Shown: positions 1-14,228, counted from the stretch's first letter. The stretch is 64,000 bases of DNA from Polydactylus sextarius (GCA_016801845.1 CM028909.1:14219313-14283312); one strand, 5' to 3'. Notes: a model not told the origin generated them from the letters alone. Program-made: numbers and translations.

Positions 1-520
1 AAACCACATGAAACACTTTGGGGTTTAGGTGGATTGGGCTTTTATCAAAGATTCAGTGCAGATGGCCTTTTTTTCCTAGAGTGTGGTTCTGAGTTTAAAA
101 AAAAAAAATGGTTTGCTGCTTTTATAATGCTTTAAAGACACATTTTTACATTAACTGAGCCTTCAAACGTATCCAGTATTATTACAACACCATCATATAC
201 TTACATTATTTTCTTTCTTTCTTTGGGGAAAATACACTTTTATCTACCAAAAAAAAAAATACTTGGTTGGACTTTGGGAAGTAGCTTGACAAGTGCACTT
301 TGTGGAGTGGACATCTAAATGCAGGTTTGGCTCTGTGTAGCCAAACAGAACAGTCCAGGCAGAGGACTACCAGAGGACATGGAAATGGACACCAGATGAA
401 TAAATGGACGGATGCATTATTGGAACTTTGAATGCAACTGCCAAAAAAAAATATAAATAAATGAATTAAAAAGAAAGAAAGAAAAAGAGGGGAGAGGGGG
501 GAGAAAGCTGTTTAAAAGTG
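1..520 (+). other. Possible 3' UTR end of an upstream plus-strand gene
   Basis: AT-rich, non-repetitive sequence with AATAAA motifs near 400 and 457 and no open frame of note. It looks like the tail of a 3' UTR whose coding exons lie left of the window. This is an inference from composition and poly(A) signals only. Confidence 0.2.
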
Positions 521-1140
521 ATTTATTTAAATTGTAAAGTGTTGTTATATTTCTCATCTGCGGATAAGACTGCACTACATTGGCTGACAGGAGGAGAGAA
601 GAGCACTCCCATTATTGTGATTATACAGCATACTTTAGTTTTCCGTGTGTTAGATGACAAACTGCTGTTGAGAAGAAGACAACGATGATGAAGAAAGCCT
701 GGATGGTCATTCAGTAACGCAAAAACCACAACATCAGACAGATTTCACTTCTTTGCTCTCCAGCTTGCTTGTATAACATTGTGTATATTGCCTTATCTAA
801 ACAGATGTTCATATGAAATATATGGTGCATTAGTATGACACTGGAATCTTTGTTTTTTGTTCAGACGGACAAACATAGTTTTTGAAGGCAAAAAAAAAAA
901 AAAAAGAAAAAGAGACTAGATAGTGCTGACAGAGCAGAACTAATCAGCGTGACTGAACAAGATATTGAGTAAGTTCTGCTGTGCTGCTGTCATAACCCAC
1001 CATGTTATTCCCATCACACAAACACACACAAACATCTCCTCAACAGCACGAGTTTAGAGTTGAGAGACACTGGAGTAGAAGCAATACAATTTATACTCGT
1101 AACAAAGGCTGATTCTGTGCAAAGGGGAGGGAAGTGTTTG

Positions 1141-1440
1141 ATTAAAGGACCAACCTAAACCTCAACCCCTGCTGGCCTCATCCCACCCCTCGCTATGTGG
1201 AATTCCAGGTGGGTCCCAGGCTAATGACTAGATGGCTGTAATTACCCCAGGCTGTTGATAGCTGGTGATTGGACATGGTCGTGCTACAGAGGACCTAGTG
1301 TGGGCTCCTGCTGGGACCACATTTAATCAAAGGCTTCTTGGCCGGCTTATCAAAGGGAATACTTTCCAGCAATCTTCTCTGCCTCAGCCCCCTCTGCTTC
1401 CCAGACTTTTAGTCCAGTTCAGTCTCTGTTATATTAGATC
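1141..1440. other. Conserved non-coding-like block 1
   Basis: A balanced-GC, non-repetitive block in an AT-rich flank, with homeodomain-like cores (TAATGAC, GTAATTACC) and no credible open reading frame. It has the look of a distal regulatory element. This is inferred without any alignment. Confidence 0.25.
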
Positions 1441-2495
1441 CCAGAGACTCCAGATAACATAAATTCAAAGCATAGTGCCCACCATAATAAAATTAACACA
1501 AAAGTAGCGGCAAACTCCACCACACTGAGACAAAATGATACAGTATCATTTCAACTGCTTTTTACAGAACAAATCAAGGTTGTCTTGTCACAATGATACA
1601 ACTTCCTGTAAGGTTCTAGGCCACATATTTTATACTTCTCCAGACATTTTTGTAGTTTTAAAGCACAGAAAACCATAACACTATAACTTTTCATCTCTTG
1701 CCTTACACTGCACTTTGGAACTTTTGCAAGAACAGGTAATTTTGTGCTGGTCTCTCTTCTGATTGGCCGACTGTTTTCTGAGTAATGCATGGCCAGATCA
1801 ACCCCAGGTAAGGGATTGTAGTCCACTATATTACAAATCATAATCTCCAACATGATTTCAGAAGAGAACTTTTTAGCCACTGGTCATTGATATTACCAAC
1901 CTTGGGAGTGTTTGGTAATAACATATTGGCTTCCCAATGTCTAAGGTTTGTTTCTTCAACACTTTTTCTGTATTGTAGCTTGCTAGTATATGGGTTAACA
2001 ACTTGATACTATGACAGTTTCAAAAAAATTTAAATAACAACAACAAAAGAAAAAGGATGGACTGTGGGTCTGGGTGAGCATGTCTGAGAGCTGAGAGTGT
2101 ACAGCTGTGATATCACAAATTCAGTTTAAGGCACATTTTCTGAACATGGGTAGTGTGTGTTTCTCTCTCGACTAAGCACTTTGTTACTTTCACTGTATGA
2201 TGTGTCTATAGCACCGGGACCAGCTTCATTATAATATTAAAAAAACCTGGGAATCTCGCTCGCTACAGCATGAGACCTCCTCATGGATTAGAAAGAAATA
2301 GCAAATTGTTCTCATGTGGTTCCCTGAGACGATACCTGGCTCATTCTTGCATTAGTGCTTCATAATTAAGGTTTATAGACTATTATTAGATCACTCAAGA
2401 TTCACTTTACAGTCAACCAACCTCATCTGCCCCAAAAAGAGCCCTCAACATCCTAGAAGTGGTCTTTTAATAGCCACAGGGGGCCCATATCGTTA

Positions 2496-2528
2496 GATAA
2501 GATAAGCTTTATTGTCCCTCAGGGTAAT
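2496..2528 (+). repeat. LINE-type 3' tail fragment
   Basis: AGATAAGATAAGCTTTATTG followed by TCCCTCAGGG matches the tail typical of fish non-LTR retrotransposons (AGATAAG, CTTTATT, TCCC pattern). Only the tail is recognisable. Confidence 0.45.
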
Positions 2529-3759
2529 ATTATCAAGCCATTCCAGCCATAGAGACTATTCTAGTGCCAGCATCCTGTGGCAGAGTCTATCTGTGTTCTG
2601 GATGCCAGGCTGAGAGCATTCCTGTTACAGACAAACCATTAGTCTTCACAGCTGGCAGGCAGCACTGTGGGTGAGGAAGAGGATAGTACCAACTGAGGGC
2701 ACAGAAATGGCAACAGGCCACATAAGAGGTTTAAAGGATATAAGTGGTCTATCATAACTTGGACTTTATTTTTATAGATTTGGCCATCAGCTCTGTTAGT
2801 TATAACACTCTACTCAAGTTAATTACGGAGATCTGGGAATGGTACAGCATTACTGAAATACAGGCTTTTGACAAAATTCCAGGTTAGCCAAACTAGTATG
2901 TTGGAAAAAAATAAAAATATTACCACTCAATCATCCATCACACTTTACAGACCAACTCTGTGGTTCATCATTGTATTGACCATACTTGAAGTAACAGACG
3001 TCCAAAAGTATAAAACCCAACAATCAAAAGAAATTGGTAATAAACCAGAATTATCCATTAATTCCACAGCAAGGTCAAGTGATCTGACTGGGCCCAAATC
3101 ACAAGCACAAGTAGTTAAAATCAAACTGTGATCCAGCTGAATTAAATATTTTCTGTTGAAAAGTGAAGGTTGCCCAGTTGAATAACACCAGCTCTTTGCA
3201 AACTGGTGCACACATTGCTGCAATATCTTTCGACTATTAGCTTCGCACACAGCACACATGGCTCCAATCATTTTTTCAACATTAGTTATTCTCAACTGCA
3301 TTACCCTTATACTGGTTCTATATTCTCTCTCTCTCTCTCTCTCCATCTTTGTCTCTCTCCTCGTGTCTCGGCACTGACAGTTATGTAGATTTATCAACCT
3401 TATGTCCCAGCTGTAATGCGTGTCAGTTTGAGCTCTGGCTGCCAAATGACAACAACCCTGAGAATAGAGGATGAACTTCACTCTGCTTATGTACGCACAC
3501 ATGCACACACGCACACACACACATAAAAATGTTGTTGAGCTACATGGACAGGACCGAACCTACCACCTAGACTGTGGGAGTTTACTCCAACATGTTGCTC
3601 TAAAGTCCAGCTCCTACTGAGAGACAGAAAAAAGGAGGTGTGAGACAGTGAGAAGGAAGACAACAAGTGAAACGGATGGATGAAGGGGAGAGAGAAATGG
3701 ATAGGATTACTTAGAGACCTCGCAGGCATGTTTATCAGCAGATCTTAATCTGAGCAGAA

Positions 3760-4015
3760 AGAACTGCGTTCCCCCACAATTCATCATCATTACTCGCCCC
3801 ACCTGCCACAATCCCCTGACTGCCTTCCATCCTCCTCCCTTCTGCTCCATGCCTCTGATACAAGCTTCGGAGACCCCAACAACGTTTCCCCAATAACATT
3901 CACCTTGGGGTGGTCCGGGTGTCAGCCATGCGATCTGTTTCGCACACACATTTGCATGTACATACCTGCAGGCTGGGATGGAACCGCCTCAGTATCCCCT
4001 GAGGTCACCTGTCTG
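3760..4015. other. Conserved non-coding-like block 2
   Basis: A GC-balanced, non-repetitive block containing an octamer-like ATTTGCAT near 3950. The 80-codon minus-strand open frame over it has no recognisable domain and no splice context. A regulatory role is only an inference. Confidence 0.2.
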
Positions 4016-7000
4016 GTAAAACCCTCTGTATGTTAGCGAGCCTCTCTACTCTGTCAGTCATTGTTCATGACCAGAGACTGTGTGCAAATGTACAAGTCTG
4101 TGTGTGTGTGCGTGTGTGCATGTGCGCGTGTGGTGGGGTGAGTTAAGATCTCAGGGCCAGTAAAATCTGGGGAGTCTGGTGAGGTCAGGGGTCATAAAGT
4201 TTAGGTGCATCAACAGAAAACCTTTGGCGCTATGAATGACCATCGTTGATCTCTCTCCTGTTAACACCTCCTAAACATGAACAACTTGCTCATGTAGCTA
4301 AGCTCACGTCTGGCTCACCAGCAAAGACGTGAGCTCAGAAGAACACCTGCTCCGCTAGATTAAAACCTGGCCTACAGTGTAGCTGCCGACAGTGTCAACT
4401 CTTCCATTTATCTTCCATCCTTTTGCTCTGTCTCTGTCTGATCAGGTGCTTGTCAGCCGCTAGGTATTAGGTGGTGCAGCTTTGTTGGGAACAGGTTTGG
4501 ATTGGGAGGATGTGGGAGCAGTAGGAGGTGCAGATTTATTAGGGAGCTCAGACTAATATTTACGTGACCTGCCAGGACCCGAGGGGTGTAGAGACAGAGA
4601 GGGAGAGAAAGTACGGATATGGCAGCGTCTGTGCATTGATGGGAACAACACAAAACACTAACCCTAACTCTAACCCTCACCACCACAAAATAATTTGCCC
4701 TCAATTGCTCCATCCTTCCTATAAACTTTTTACTCTGTGATTTCCTATAATGACAGCGAAAAAAGTTAACTGATACATTGTAGTATAACCTCTGTAATAT
4801 CACAGAAAAAGCTACTTAGAACTGTTTTCTCAATATATTGGTCCAACAGGCAATAGGTTGCCAAATAAATTCTTTTAACTGGCAAGTTGGTGACAAAAAG
4901 AATAAAACTTTTTCCTAAGAATTCCACTCCATTTGAAGGAGTAGTATTTCAACACTGACTCACCGCTGCATGTAAAACATTTCCGGTGCTTCTATAATTG
5001 CTCCAGCTACTGACACATACAACCGCATGCAGGTTTGACCTCAATGAATTTTCCGCAAGTAGAAAAGCCTGTGTGACCCGACATGGCTCCAATTTGTCAT
5101 CCATAATTTATCCGTGATATAACTCACTCACTGCAAAGCCAGAAGTCAAGCTCAGTGTTGGCTGGCACAATGGCTTAGCAGGTTCAGCTCTCAGACAGTC
5201 AACGTGAGGGTGAAAGGACAAAAGAGTGTCTGTGTTGAGCCTGATTCGGAACATTTGGAGTTGGTAAATACTTCACCGTACAAGGTGTGGGCCACAGTGT
5301 GACGAGGTTTGTATATGCGTGTGACAGCGTGAGTGTGTTTATCTCCCTCGCTGTGTGGGAATTTACAGACACACCTTGCAAGGCACAAACAACAGTGACC
5401 TGGAAAAATAGTCTAAATTCCACCAACATACCAGGGAATCGAGGGGTTTGGGCTGACAATACACACTGACACACGCACACAGACAACGAGGGAAGAGGTG
5501 TGGGAAACAGGACAGATACAGGGTCAGGGTCAAACTGTGTAGGCCTCACAGAAATAGATACCAGTGAGTGATACCAGCTGACACACACTGATGCTAACAC
5601 TAACAGTGATACCATAGCTACCTGAGTGACATTGATAAATAGTGCTGGGCCATCCCAGCATGCATGCACAATCAAACCCAAACTGAGCTCATCCCTGTGA
5701 CTTTAAATCAAGATATGTTCTCTTTTATATCTCAAACTTCTGAAACTGGGAAAACACTCTTATGTCACCGCACCAGGAGTGATTTTAGAGTCTAAACACT
5801 GAACAAAAAATAGCATCAGGGCGTAAACTCTTCAGTGGTAAATGGGAGAAAGGTGACAGCATCCTCTGGAGTGTCTACCTGTACTCAAACATGTTCACAA
5901 CTGTGTGTTTATTGTTGCTTTGAGTGGAGTAGATGTGTTTACCCCACCACTGGAGCCAATGTCCCACTCCCAGTCTCCTAGACTCTTCACCTTTGAATAC
6001 ACAAACCACTAAAGATACACATAAATTAGTTTATATGACGAATCCCAAACTCACACCACACAAACAAACACTCTCCATGTGGAATGTTGGAGCCTGTTTT
6101 GTTTGTGTTCTGACGTGCAGCTTTCTCCAGTGGTCGTTTCTTTGCTCATCTTCAGGAATCACCATGTATATCCTTGTTTCCAGTCAGACAACATGTGGAA
6201 TGATAGACAATGTAGGAATATCTTGAATCAGTCTGTTGATGCGTGTGGCTCAGTGGAGCAGTAACATGCCTCCACCCTTCCTCCTGACTGGGCTTCACCC
6301 TCTACCAGCACGGAGACAGCTGATCGAGAGCAACGACACAGTACAGTAGCCTCAGTCGCTCAGTAAACAGTGGTAAACAGAGCAAGCGCTCGGCATGAAA
6401 TGGAGGAATACCGCTTACAAAACATTTACACAGAGCTGCCACGGGAACAATATCATTTCAGTTTTACAATAAAGTGCTGGTGTAACAAAAACAACAGAAG
6501 GAAACTCATCTGTCCCTCTCCCCAGTCAGCGTGACTTGTTTATGCTTTGGCATCCCACTCTGTGTGAAATAATTCAATCAAGTATAATTAAACTTTCACA
6601 CAGATTTAACTAAAACTACATGCCCCAAATATGAAGACTGACCGCATATATATCTGGTATTTTGTTCTATTCTAGGTCAATAAATGAGATATTAATCTCT
6701 AGACTTAATCAGAAATTAAAAAAAAATAAACGAACAAATTTGATATATCTTTTATGTTGATAGTATTTATTTTTTTGTTTATTTTACAATCTAATGTATT
6801 CAGTGTAACAGACCATTGAGACCCTACAAAACAGACCACGTAATAATAAAAAGAAATGCTAATATTCTTAACAAAAATAAACCTAGTCATGATAGTCATT
6901 AATGCAGCAACAACCGTGCGTCTAATTAGATAAAAACAGGAGAGAAGAGAAACACTTGAGGCATGGAGCCTCAAACACTTAAGAATAGTGGTATTTTAAT

Positions 7001-9081
7001 TACACCCACTGTCCGCCATAAAGGCTAGGACACACCTCACCTTGTTTTGGCAATATCATGCTGTGTCCACATCCTCCTACTTACAGTGTTTTGATTCACC
7101 TCAGACAGGAAAGCTGTTCCTCTCATGCAGAGAGTGTGGGAGCAGGCAGCAGAACCACCTTTACTCTACTGGGTGTGCGTTGTAGATCACACGTGGAGAA
7201 TGTGAATTTACATGAAAGGCTGTGCGCACACAGGCAAACTGTACACGCAAACATGGAAATTGTGTAAAAACATCAATCACTTATATGTCGCGTGGTCTCA
7301 CGAAACTTCTTGTGGAGGGAAAAGCATGTTCAGTGTTACCAGCTCCGACATTCAAACACACGTCCTACAGACAAACACTAAAACTAGATAGAAATGCTAT
7401 TTAAAAACCCTCCATGATAGATGCTGTGGCTCATATAAAAGGTTAGATGGAGTGGAGGAAAAAGTCGAGGTGATATGACACCTGACAACTCAATGCCAAT
7501 AATTGTCAAAAACAAAGTGTGCGACTCAATAGCATTTTTATATATGTGTACATGAATGTGTACATGATTTTAGGCTTACTAGTCACAGTATCATAATGAC
7601 ACTCACATCTTCATTGTTGGCTTGGAGCACGAGCTCTATCAAGTGTTTGAACTGGGATAGTTTAGGGATGAATAAACAACAGTCTAATGTGTTTATCAGA
7701 CACTAAAGCACGCACCAACAGCTGTTTACCGCACAGAGACACAAACCACATACTACAACAACAGCAGCAGCATGAGCGGGATGTAATCTGATGGGATTTA
7801 TATGCTGTAAGTGAAGGTGATGTTTTAGGCTGGTTTGTGTCTTGGATTGTTTGAGTGGGGGGGGGTTAGTTAATATGGCCACCCTGCACGTAAATATCCT
7901 GCCGCTGCAAAGTTCTCTCTACCCTCAGCGTTTAGATTGAAAAAAAGGAGAGTGAGAAAGAAACAGAAAGAGAGAGACAAAGCAGATTATGCTTAAAAAG
8001 CCTCCTACTTCTAGTAAACAAAGCAATAAACATGATTCCACTTCACAATGACACACCATGGCTGTAGTTAACTAACTACAAAGAGCTATACACGCAGGAA
8101 ACGCTATAGAAACAATTAACTCTCATAAATATACATCTGAGGATACTTTACACACAAAACACACAAGCATGATTGTCTGCCACAGTCACAGACTCCTCCC
8201 TTGAAATTTTACCATACAGTTCATTAGGCATGGCAGTCACTTTACAAATGGTGAACAATAGTGTTGTAACTCATTTCAGTTAAAAGAAAAAGTGGCTCTT
8301 TTGCCTTTTTTTTTACATTTCTAAAACCAGTGTAAATGTAAATTAGGTCGACTGCGGAGATTATACTTAACATACAGATGAAAACATAAAACATATAACT
8401 GCTGGCAGCTATGTGTGAGGTCCTTGCCCAAACACAAATAAACAGAATACCATAATTTGCCCATTTGTCCCCATAGACACAGCAAGAAGCATCATTAACA
8501 TGCGGTCTGACGCACTTCGTACGCTACATTGGATCATTCTAGCATTAAGTATTTAGGTTTGCACATCTTCACTGTTGACACTGTTTGTGTGTCTTTGCCA
8601 GATGTTTATATGTGTCAAAATTCTCTGGAATAGAACATTAATTCTGATTTTATGTATCCTTGTTTCCATGACCCTTCATTCACCACCTCAGCATCCTGAA
8701 AGGTTTGTTAAGGTTTTTTTTTTTTAAAGTGTGTTTATTTGTGGATGTTTCTATGTCTTGGAAAGTCAGGCTACCACCTGCAGCTCATTTACTTTTCCAT
8801 AGCATAAAGAATGAGAGGAAACAGAATCTCATTACTTAATACAATACAATACAATAATTTGATTGTTCAAACTGTGCAAAAACTGAGGTCTAAAAGCTAA
8901 ACGCTGCAGGTTTATGATGGATTATGTACTGCAGCACGCTGCTGGATGCATGGAAAACAAAACTACACTTCATTTAATTTTAGATTAAACAAATGAGTTT
9001 AAACAGCATGTAAAGATGTATTTAATCGTATTTGTTTAATCTGATGTACTAGTTTTATGCTTGTATATATTTATGCATGTA

Positions 9082-9083
<2 letters not shown>

Positions 9084-9116
<33 letters not shown>
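9084..9116. repeat. (GT)n microsatellite
   Basis: Simple GT dinucleotide run of about 30 bp. Confidence 0.9.
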
Positions 9117-11159
9117 CATAATGTAGTGGAGCTGGACAGATGCCATATTTCTGTTGTTGTCTGGCCGATGGGCAAGGACCTCATGCAGTGGTGATTGAAG
9201 ATAGATTTAACTGGTTCACCCTTGTGTAATTTGATCAGTCTCTTATTCGTACTTTATCGTTATTTACTGTGCGTGGTCGTAGTAATTCAATTGAATTGGT
9301 TTTAGTATTTGTAAAGAGCTGGACAGGTGAATATGGATGATCAGTGTAACTTGGAATTCAAGTTAGTGTACCTGTGTTAATTACTAAAGACTTATCTTCA
9401 TAGTTTTGGTTACTCAGTCGCTGACTTTAACTAAATTTTTGAGGAATATACAGACAAAACAAGATCCATAAATGTAATTAGAGCAACATCAAGGTCAAAG
9501 ATAAGAAATGTTTTAAAAAACCATTTACAGACTATTGAGATTACAAATCTAGTGATAGGTGATGATCATATACATCTGCCCAACACTGATTCAAAATGAC
9601 ATTGCTTTGTTGCATCTAGTAGTTTATAAGATAATTATCTTAACTTTTTAATAATAATCATAGCTGTGCATGTGTTTTCTGTCTAAACAAAACAGTCTGT
9701 ATAAACTATATTGTTATTTTTTCATCAAACAAATCATAATTACTGCTTCTTATTACTTGAGATGCTCAAATGTCTTTTTTTCTACGCCTCACAAAAATAA
9801 AAGTGCATCCTAGGATGCAGGTAGTCCTCCCTGGGAATGATAAAGAACGTGTGCAGATAGTCTGATTCATTATACAATCTATTTTTAATAGGCACAGTCT
9901 ACAAAGATTGATGGAAAAGCATCACAGCGTATGTGTCGTTATCACAGCTGTATGTATTTACTGGCTATGTATCAGTAGTGGGATCTTAAGTAGTGGCATA
10001 AACATTTCTGTGGATATTACCCCCATCACTATCAACTGTTCAGTCCTCACATTAAAGATCATTACCTTGAGCATCACACAGCACTCTGCCAACTGTGAGG
10101 AGGACTCTGGGTTTGAGGAGGTCTGAGTGTGAGAGGAGAGGCCTCTGTAGTGTGAGGAGAGCAGCAGGAGTGTGACGCTCAGCCCTGTCTGGATCCAGGA
10201 AAGAGTGAGATGTGAGAAGGGATGGAAGGAGATAAGTCCACTTCAGCTAACTCAATGGGACACTTCAGTGCAGGCGCAGCTCTCACCCTGAGCACTGTCT
10301 GTCTGCCTGCCACGACAGAGAGGGAGGGAGAAAACACACACATTAATAAGAGGAAACTGGATCGAGATTTTTTTTTTTTTCCCAAATCGATTGCAACTGT
10401 AAAACAAACTAATTAAATAACCTTTTACTGTCAGTTTTGGTCTGGATAGTATCAAATGCAGATGTGACATCTAGTGAAAGTAACACTGCTGCTGAGGAGA
10501 CCAGTTCATCATTATATGTGTGTTTGTGCACAGACTGAAGCACAGTGACAGAGACAGATTGGGTGTCTGAGAGGGACAGATAGCCTTACAGCCAACCTCC
10601 ACTCACTCATTGAGTGAGATAAAGAGCAACATTCACACACAGACACACACTCCTCCGCTGGCATCCAACCAATCGCGTTGAGAAATAACTCAGCCCTTAA
10701 CATGGACAAAGGTGCGGCTAAGGCCTGCTTTTGGTTCTGCTGAAAACTGCCGATTCATCACAAATTTCAAACAAACAGATTAGAAGAAGACTGTTGCGGT
10801 ATTCAAACCGACTTATAGGATTTGTCCGTGTATACACTCTGCTGTGCTGTGTGAGATTCAGGAGGGGCAATGTGAATAAGAGAATGTGTGAGGGTGCCAA
10901 AACAGTGACACGACATTCTTTTACAAACAGGTTTTCAACAAGCTCTTATCTCTCCTCTGCTCTCTCCTCATCCATTCTCTTGTTTCTTCTTCTCCTCTCA
11001 AGGAAGAGCTGCCTTTTGGTTACATTTCCATCACAAATTTAGCCATTTTTGTCAGAAAGGCAGAGTTATAATAGGCCAGGACCCAGTTAACTGGACACAG
11101 TTAAGGTGAACTCCTGTGGCAACGCAGTGTTACGGGTTTGTGTGTGTGAGGGGGTGGTC

Positions 11160-11400
11160 CTGTGTATCCGGGTGATCTCAGTGGCCCAGGCTGCCTGTCT
11201 ATTAGAGCAGGGGCTATTAGACCATCAGAAAGTGGGAGCATCCCCTCTCGCCATGGTGATAAGATCAAGGCATTCCGACGGCCAAAGCGGTCATTACCCT
11301 GCTCTCTAGCCCATAATGTCCCCCCATTAAAACACCCTGTTGCCTTGGAAATGCAGCTGCGGCCGTTTAAGTCATTTCTTGGCCCTGCCGTCTCTCTGGG
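11160..11400. other. Conserved non-coding-like block 3
   Basis: About 240 bp of balanced, non-repetitive sequence between microsatellite-rich DNA, with motifs such as CCATTAAAACACC and AAATGCAGCTGCGGCC. Several frames are open across it, but none has a recognisable domain or splice sites in a consistent phase. It is a candidate enhancer; it needs alignment to other fish. Confidence 0.25.
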
Positions 11401-11488
11401 TCATTGACACACACATACACCACTCTCACACACACTGCATTGACATGTTGTCTGATAAACAGTTACACATGCACGTTATCAGGGGCAT

Positions 11489-11559
<71 letters not shown>

Positions 11560-11570
11560 TACATACAAAC
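11489..11570. repeat. (TC)n(AC)n(ATAC)n compound microsatellite
   Basis: A TC run followed by an AC run and a short ATAC run. It explains the spurious open frames of 83 and 128 codons here. Confidence 0.9.
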
Positions 11571-13386
11571 ACACACATGCAGAAACAATCAAATGCTGTT
11601 GTCTGGGTACGATTCTGTCTCATTTGGGGTCATGGCCACCAGGACAGTGAGATGATCACTGTCAGCTCAGAGAGGACATATGGTACAGTAAGACAATCTG
11701 CATGGCTGAGTCATCACATGGTCTGACAGAATACAGCTTCAAACACAAACACGGATAGGCAGACAGATAGGAGGCTGACGTAAACACACACACAAACAGA
11801 CACATGCACAGCACTAACACTGATCAGGATAAACAAACACCTCCGGTTGTTCTGAAGATTTTGTGTCAAACAAATCCGACCCCTTGTCCCTCTAATCCTC
11901 ATTTTGGCCACTTCCAAACTTTCTTCAGAATCATCAGTGGACACCTCCTACGCTCAGAAACACACGCACATGCTAATGTTTCCTAACCCTGAAATTCACA
12001 ACCAACATCAGGACTTACTGAAAATGCTAGCGCTGCTGCTGAGAAACTATTACGTGCATCGTACATCACAGTTTTAGAAGATTTAATGTTCATCTAGTTT
12101 CTAGTTTGTAGTTTGACTGCTTCATGCAATGACAACAAAAATACTGAACCAAGAAAATGAAATATGAGCCAAATGATATATAATGTGTGCAATAACTAAA
12201 AATGGTTTTCTTATCAGTTAATGAGTTAATGTATTAATCAACTAATTTGTTGATTATTTCAACTACATATTAAACAAAAAGGTTTTAAAAGGGCTGAAGA
12301 TAATACTCTTAGATGTCACTGATTTGTTTGACAAAGAGCCTAGTTTAATGTCAAAAGCTGAAACACATCTGTACACATGTGTCTACTGCTTTGGTGTTTG
12401 CCAATTTTACCAGTGGCTGTACAATTGACCATAAACCTGATACAAAAACTTTATAAATAAAGTAAACATATTAAGACACATTTCAGTGTTTCCATAAAAC
12501 AAATGCTTCGATAACTATGACCTCATAGAGCATTAAAGACACACTTTAAGTCCTTAAGTAGAGCCTACTGACCAATTTAACACAAATCAAACTTAACTGG
12601 TGTAGTATCTTTCAGGATCACAAAAAATGACCTCATAACAAAGGACAGTGAAGACTACCATGATGCAGCGTTTGCTAAAATAGTGGACCTACGTGTATTT
12701 ATCACGGTGTGAGCGTCTGCTTTTAAACAGACTAAGCAAAAGTGAGTCTGTGTTTCCCTCTAGTGGACAGAGTCCAACAGTAAAATAAAACCTGAAACAA
12801 GTTCATTCACCACCATAACTCTCTGTCAAAGGGCAAAGTTTAAATAACTTTTCATGTGGTTCCACAGAGAAAAAATACAGATTTATAAATTCCAGAATTT
12901 TATATACCATAGTGACCGTCAGTAATATAAACACAGTGGTAAAATTATAATATTTTGACTGAATAAACATGTTTTTTGTTTTGTTTTGTTTTTAAGCAAG
13001 ATGGCCCTACTTCCAGAACTTCCAAAAAATATTTTACCAAACATCTAAACATAAATCAAAAACATTACATCCAACCAGAGGCCAACGCTCAGAGCAGTCG
13101 AAACTGTAAAAATGCTGTAACCTGCTGTTGCTAGGATACAACAAAGGCAACATTATGTTTATTTTCATGTTTAAAATCCAGTTTAAATCCACTTTGTCAA
13201 ACTTTCTGATGCTGCTGACTCCTTTTCATCCACCTGTAAAGTAAGTTAATGTTACATGTTTGCTTCATGGCACAGACAGGTACTGTTAAGATCGCTAGCT
13301 AGGGGTGTTTGAGTGTTAGCTATCAAAGTTAGCAGGTTATCTAGCTGTTAACTACAAGTTTACAGGCTCTTATATCGTTATACTCA

Positions 13387-13620
13387 CCTCTGCGGCGACC
13401 ACTTATTTTCATGCACTTATGTGAGTGAAAGCTGCGTCACTGTTGCTGTCTCGTTAGCTGCTCCATGTCATCTCACTGTCACCTAGTGGATACATGTAGC
13501 GACACCCGTCAAGCTAACGACGAGCGAGATGTTAATAAAATAATGAGAGTGAATTATTTTCTGTCATTGTGCTCATCGTTAGACCCCAGCCCTTTTTGAC
13601 AATGCAAACTTCGCTGTGTT
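13387..13620 (-). other. Possible first exon of a minus-strand transcript
   Basis: Reading the minus strand, CCGCAGAG followed by GTGAGTA at 13387/13386 is a near-consensus splice donor at the end of a CpG-rich stretch that also contains the NRF1-like palindrome further upstream. That is the usual look of a 5' UTR exon. No coding exon was recognised on the minus strand to the left, so the partner exons may lie outside the window or the transcript may be non-coding. Confidence 0.25.
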
Positions 13621-13654
13621 TTTAGATGGAGTTAACAAACGCTGTGAACATGAA

Positions 13655-13666
13655 TGCGCATGCGCG
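13655..13666. promoter_or_regulatory. NRF1-type palindrome, candidate promoter element upstream of MOV10 copy A
   Basis: TGCGCATGCGCG is a near-perfect match to the NRF1 palindrome (GCGCATGCGC), a common element of CpG-type vertebrate promoters. It lies 575 bp upstream of the first recognised exon of MOV10 copy A and about 270 bp upstream (in minus-strand sense) of a possible minus-strand first exon. It may therefore mark a bidirectional promoter. Confidence 0.45.
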
Positions 13667-14228
13667 ACCTTTGTGTGATTTTTTTTTTTTTTTTTTTTTT
13701 TTTGGATTCTGATAAATCACTGAATCAATAAATAAATCAATCGATATTTATTGATTTTGCATTCAATCTTACAGGTAGATTGAAACACTGTCAGTTCCAA
13801 ATGGTCTTACCTCAGTTTTTCCAGTGGATTTAAGATGTTTCAGTGTCTTTTGTCTCATATAATCCCATGATATTTAAATGTGATCTATCACTTTTACACA
13901 ATTAAGAAATGATCTATCATCATAGGACTGAAAACCCAAGGTTAAACCTGAAATTATCTTGATGACCACAAATCCTGCTTCACAGCCAGGACTCTGGCCC
14001 ATTCTCTCATGAATAAGAATCTAAACATCTGTAGAGCCTGAGAGCTTTGCACATGTAATGTTTACTGTATTTACATGGGCCCGAAGAACAGCAGGGGCAG
14101 TTGTTGCATAATAGACACATGCACTCTTTAAGGGAGAAACTGTGGAGGATTAAATGAATGTATGATAGCATGTAAGTGCACTCATTATCATACAGTGGGT
14201 TTTCGGATCATCTCTTTCATTCTTTCAG

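Larger units (their letters stand above)
521..13380. other. Non-coding left flank
   Basis: No exon could be supported on either strand. Long open frames here are low-complexity or lack coding character. Apart from the items listed separately, the stretch holds short homopolymers, CA/TC runs and unassigned AT-rich DNA. The family resemblance at 12225-12300 (an ATTAATCAACTAATTTG-like stretch) suggests a decayed dispersed fish repeat. Confidence 0.5.

Noticed and set aside
1551..1880. 109-codon minus-strand open frame
   Set aside because: No known domain and no splice sites in phase; AT-rich flanks suggest chance or old repeat.
2945..3520. 191-codon minus-strand open frame
   Set aside because: Includes a CT/GA simple repeat and has no recognisable domain, splice context or coding character.
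4655..4680. Telomere-like CTAACCCTAACTCTAACC
   Set aside because: Only about three imperfect units, far too short to call an interstitial telomere.
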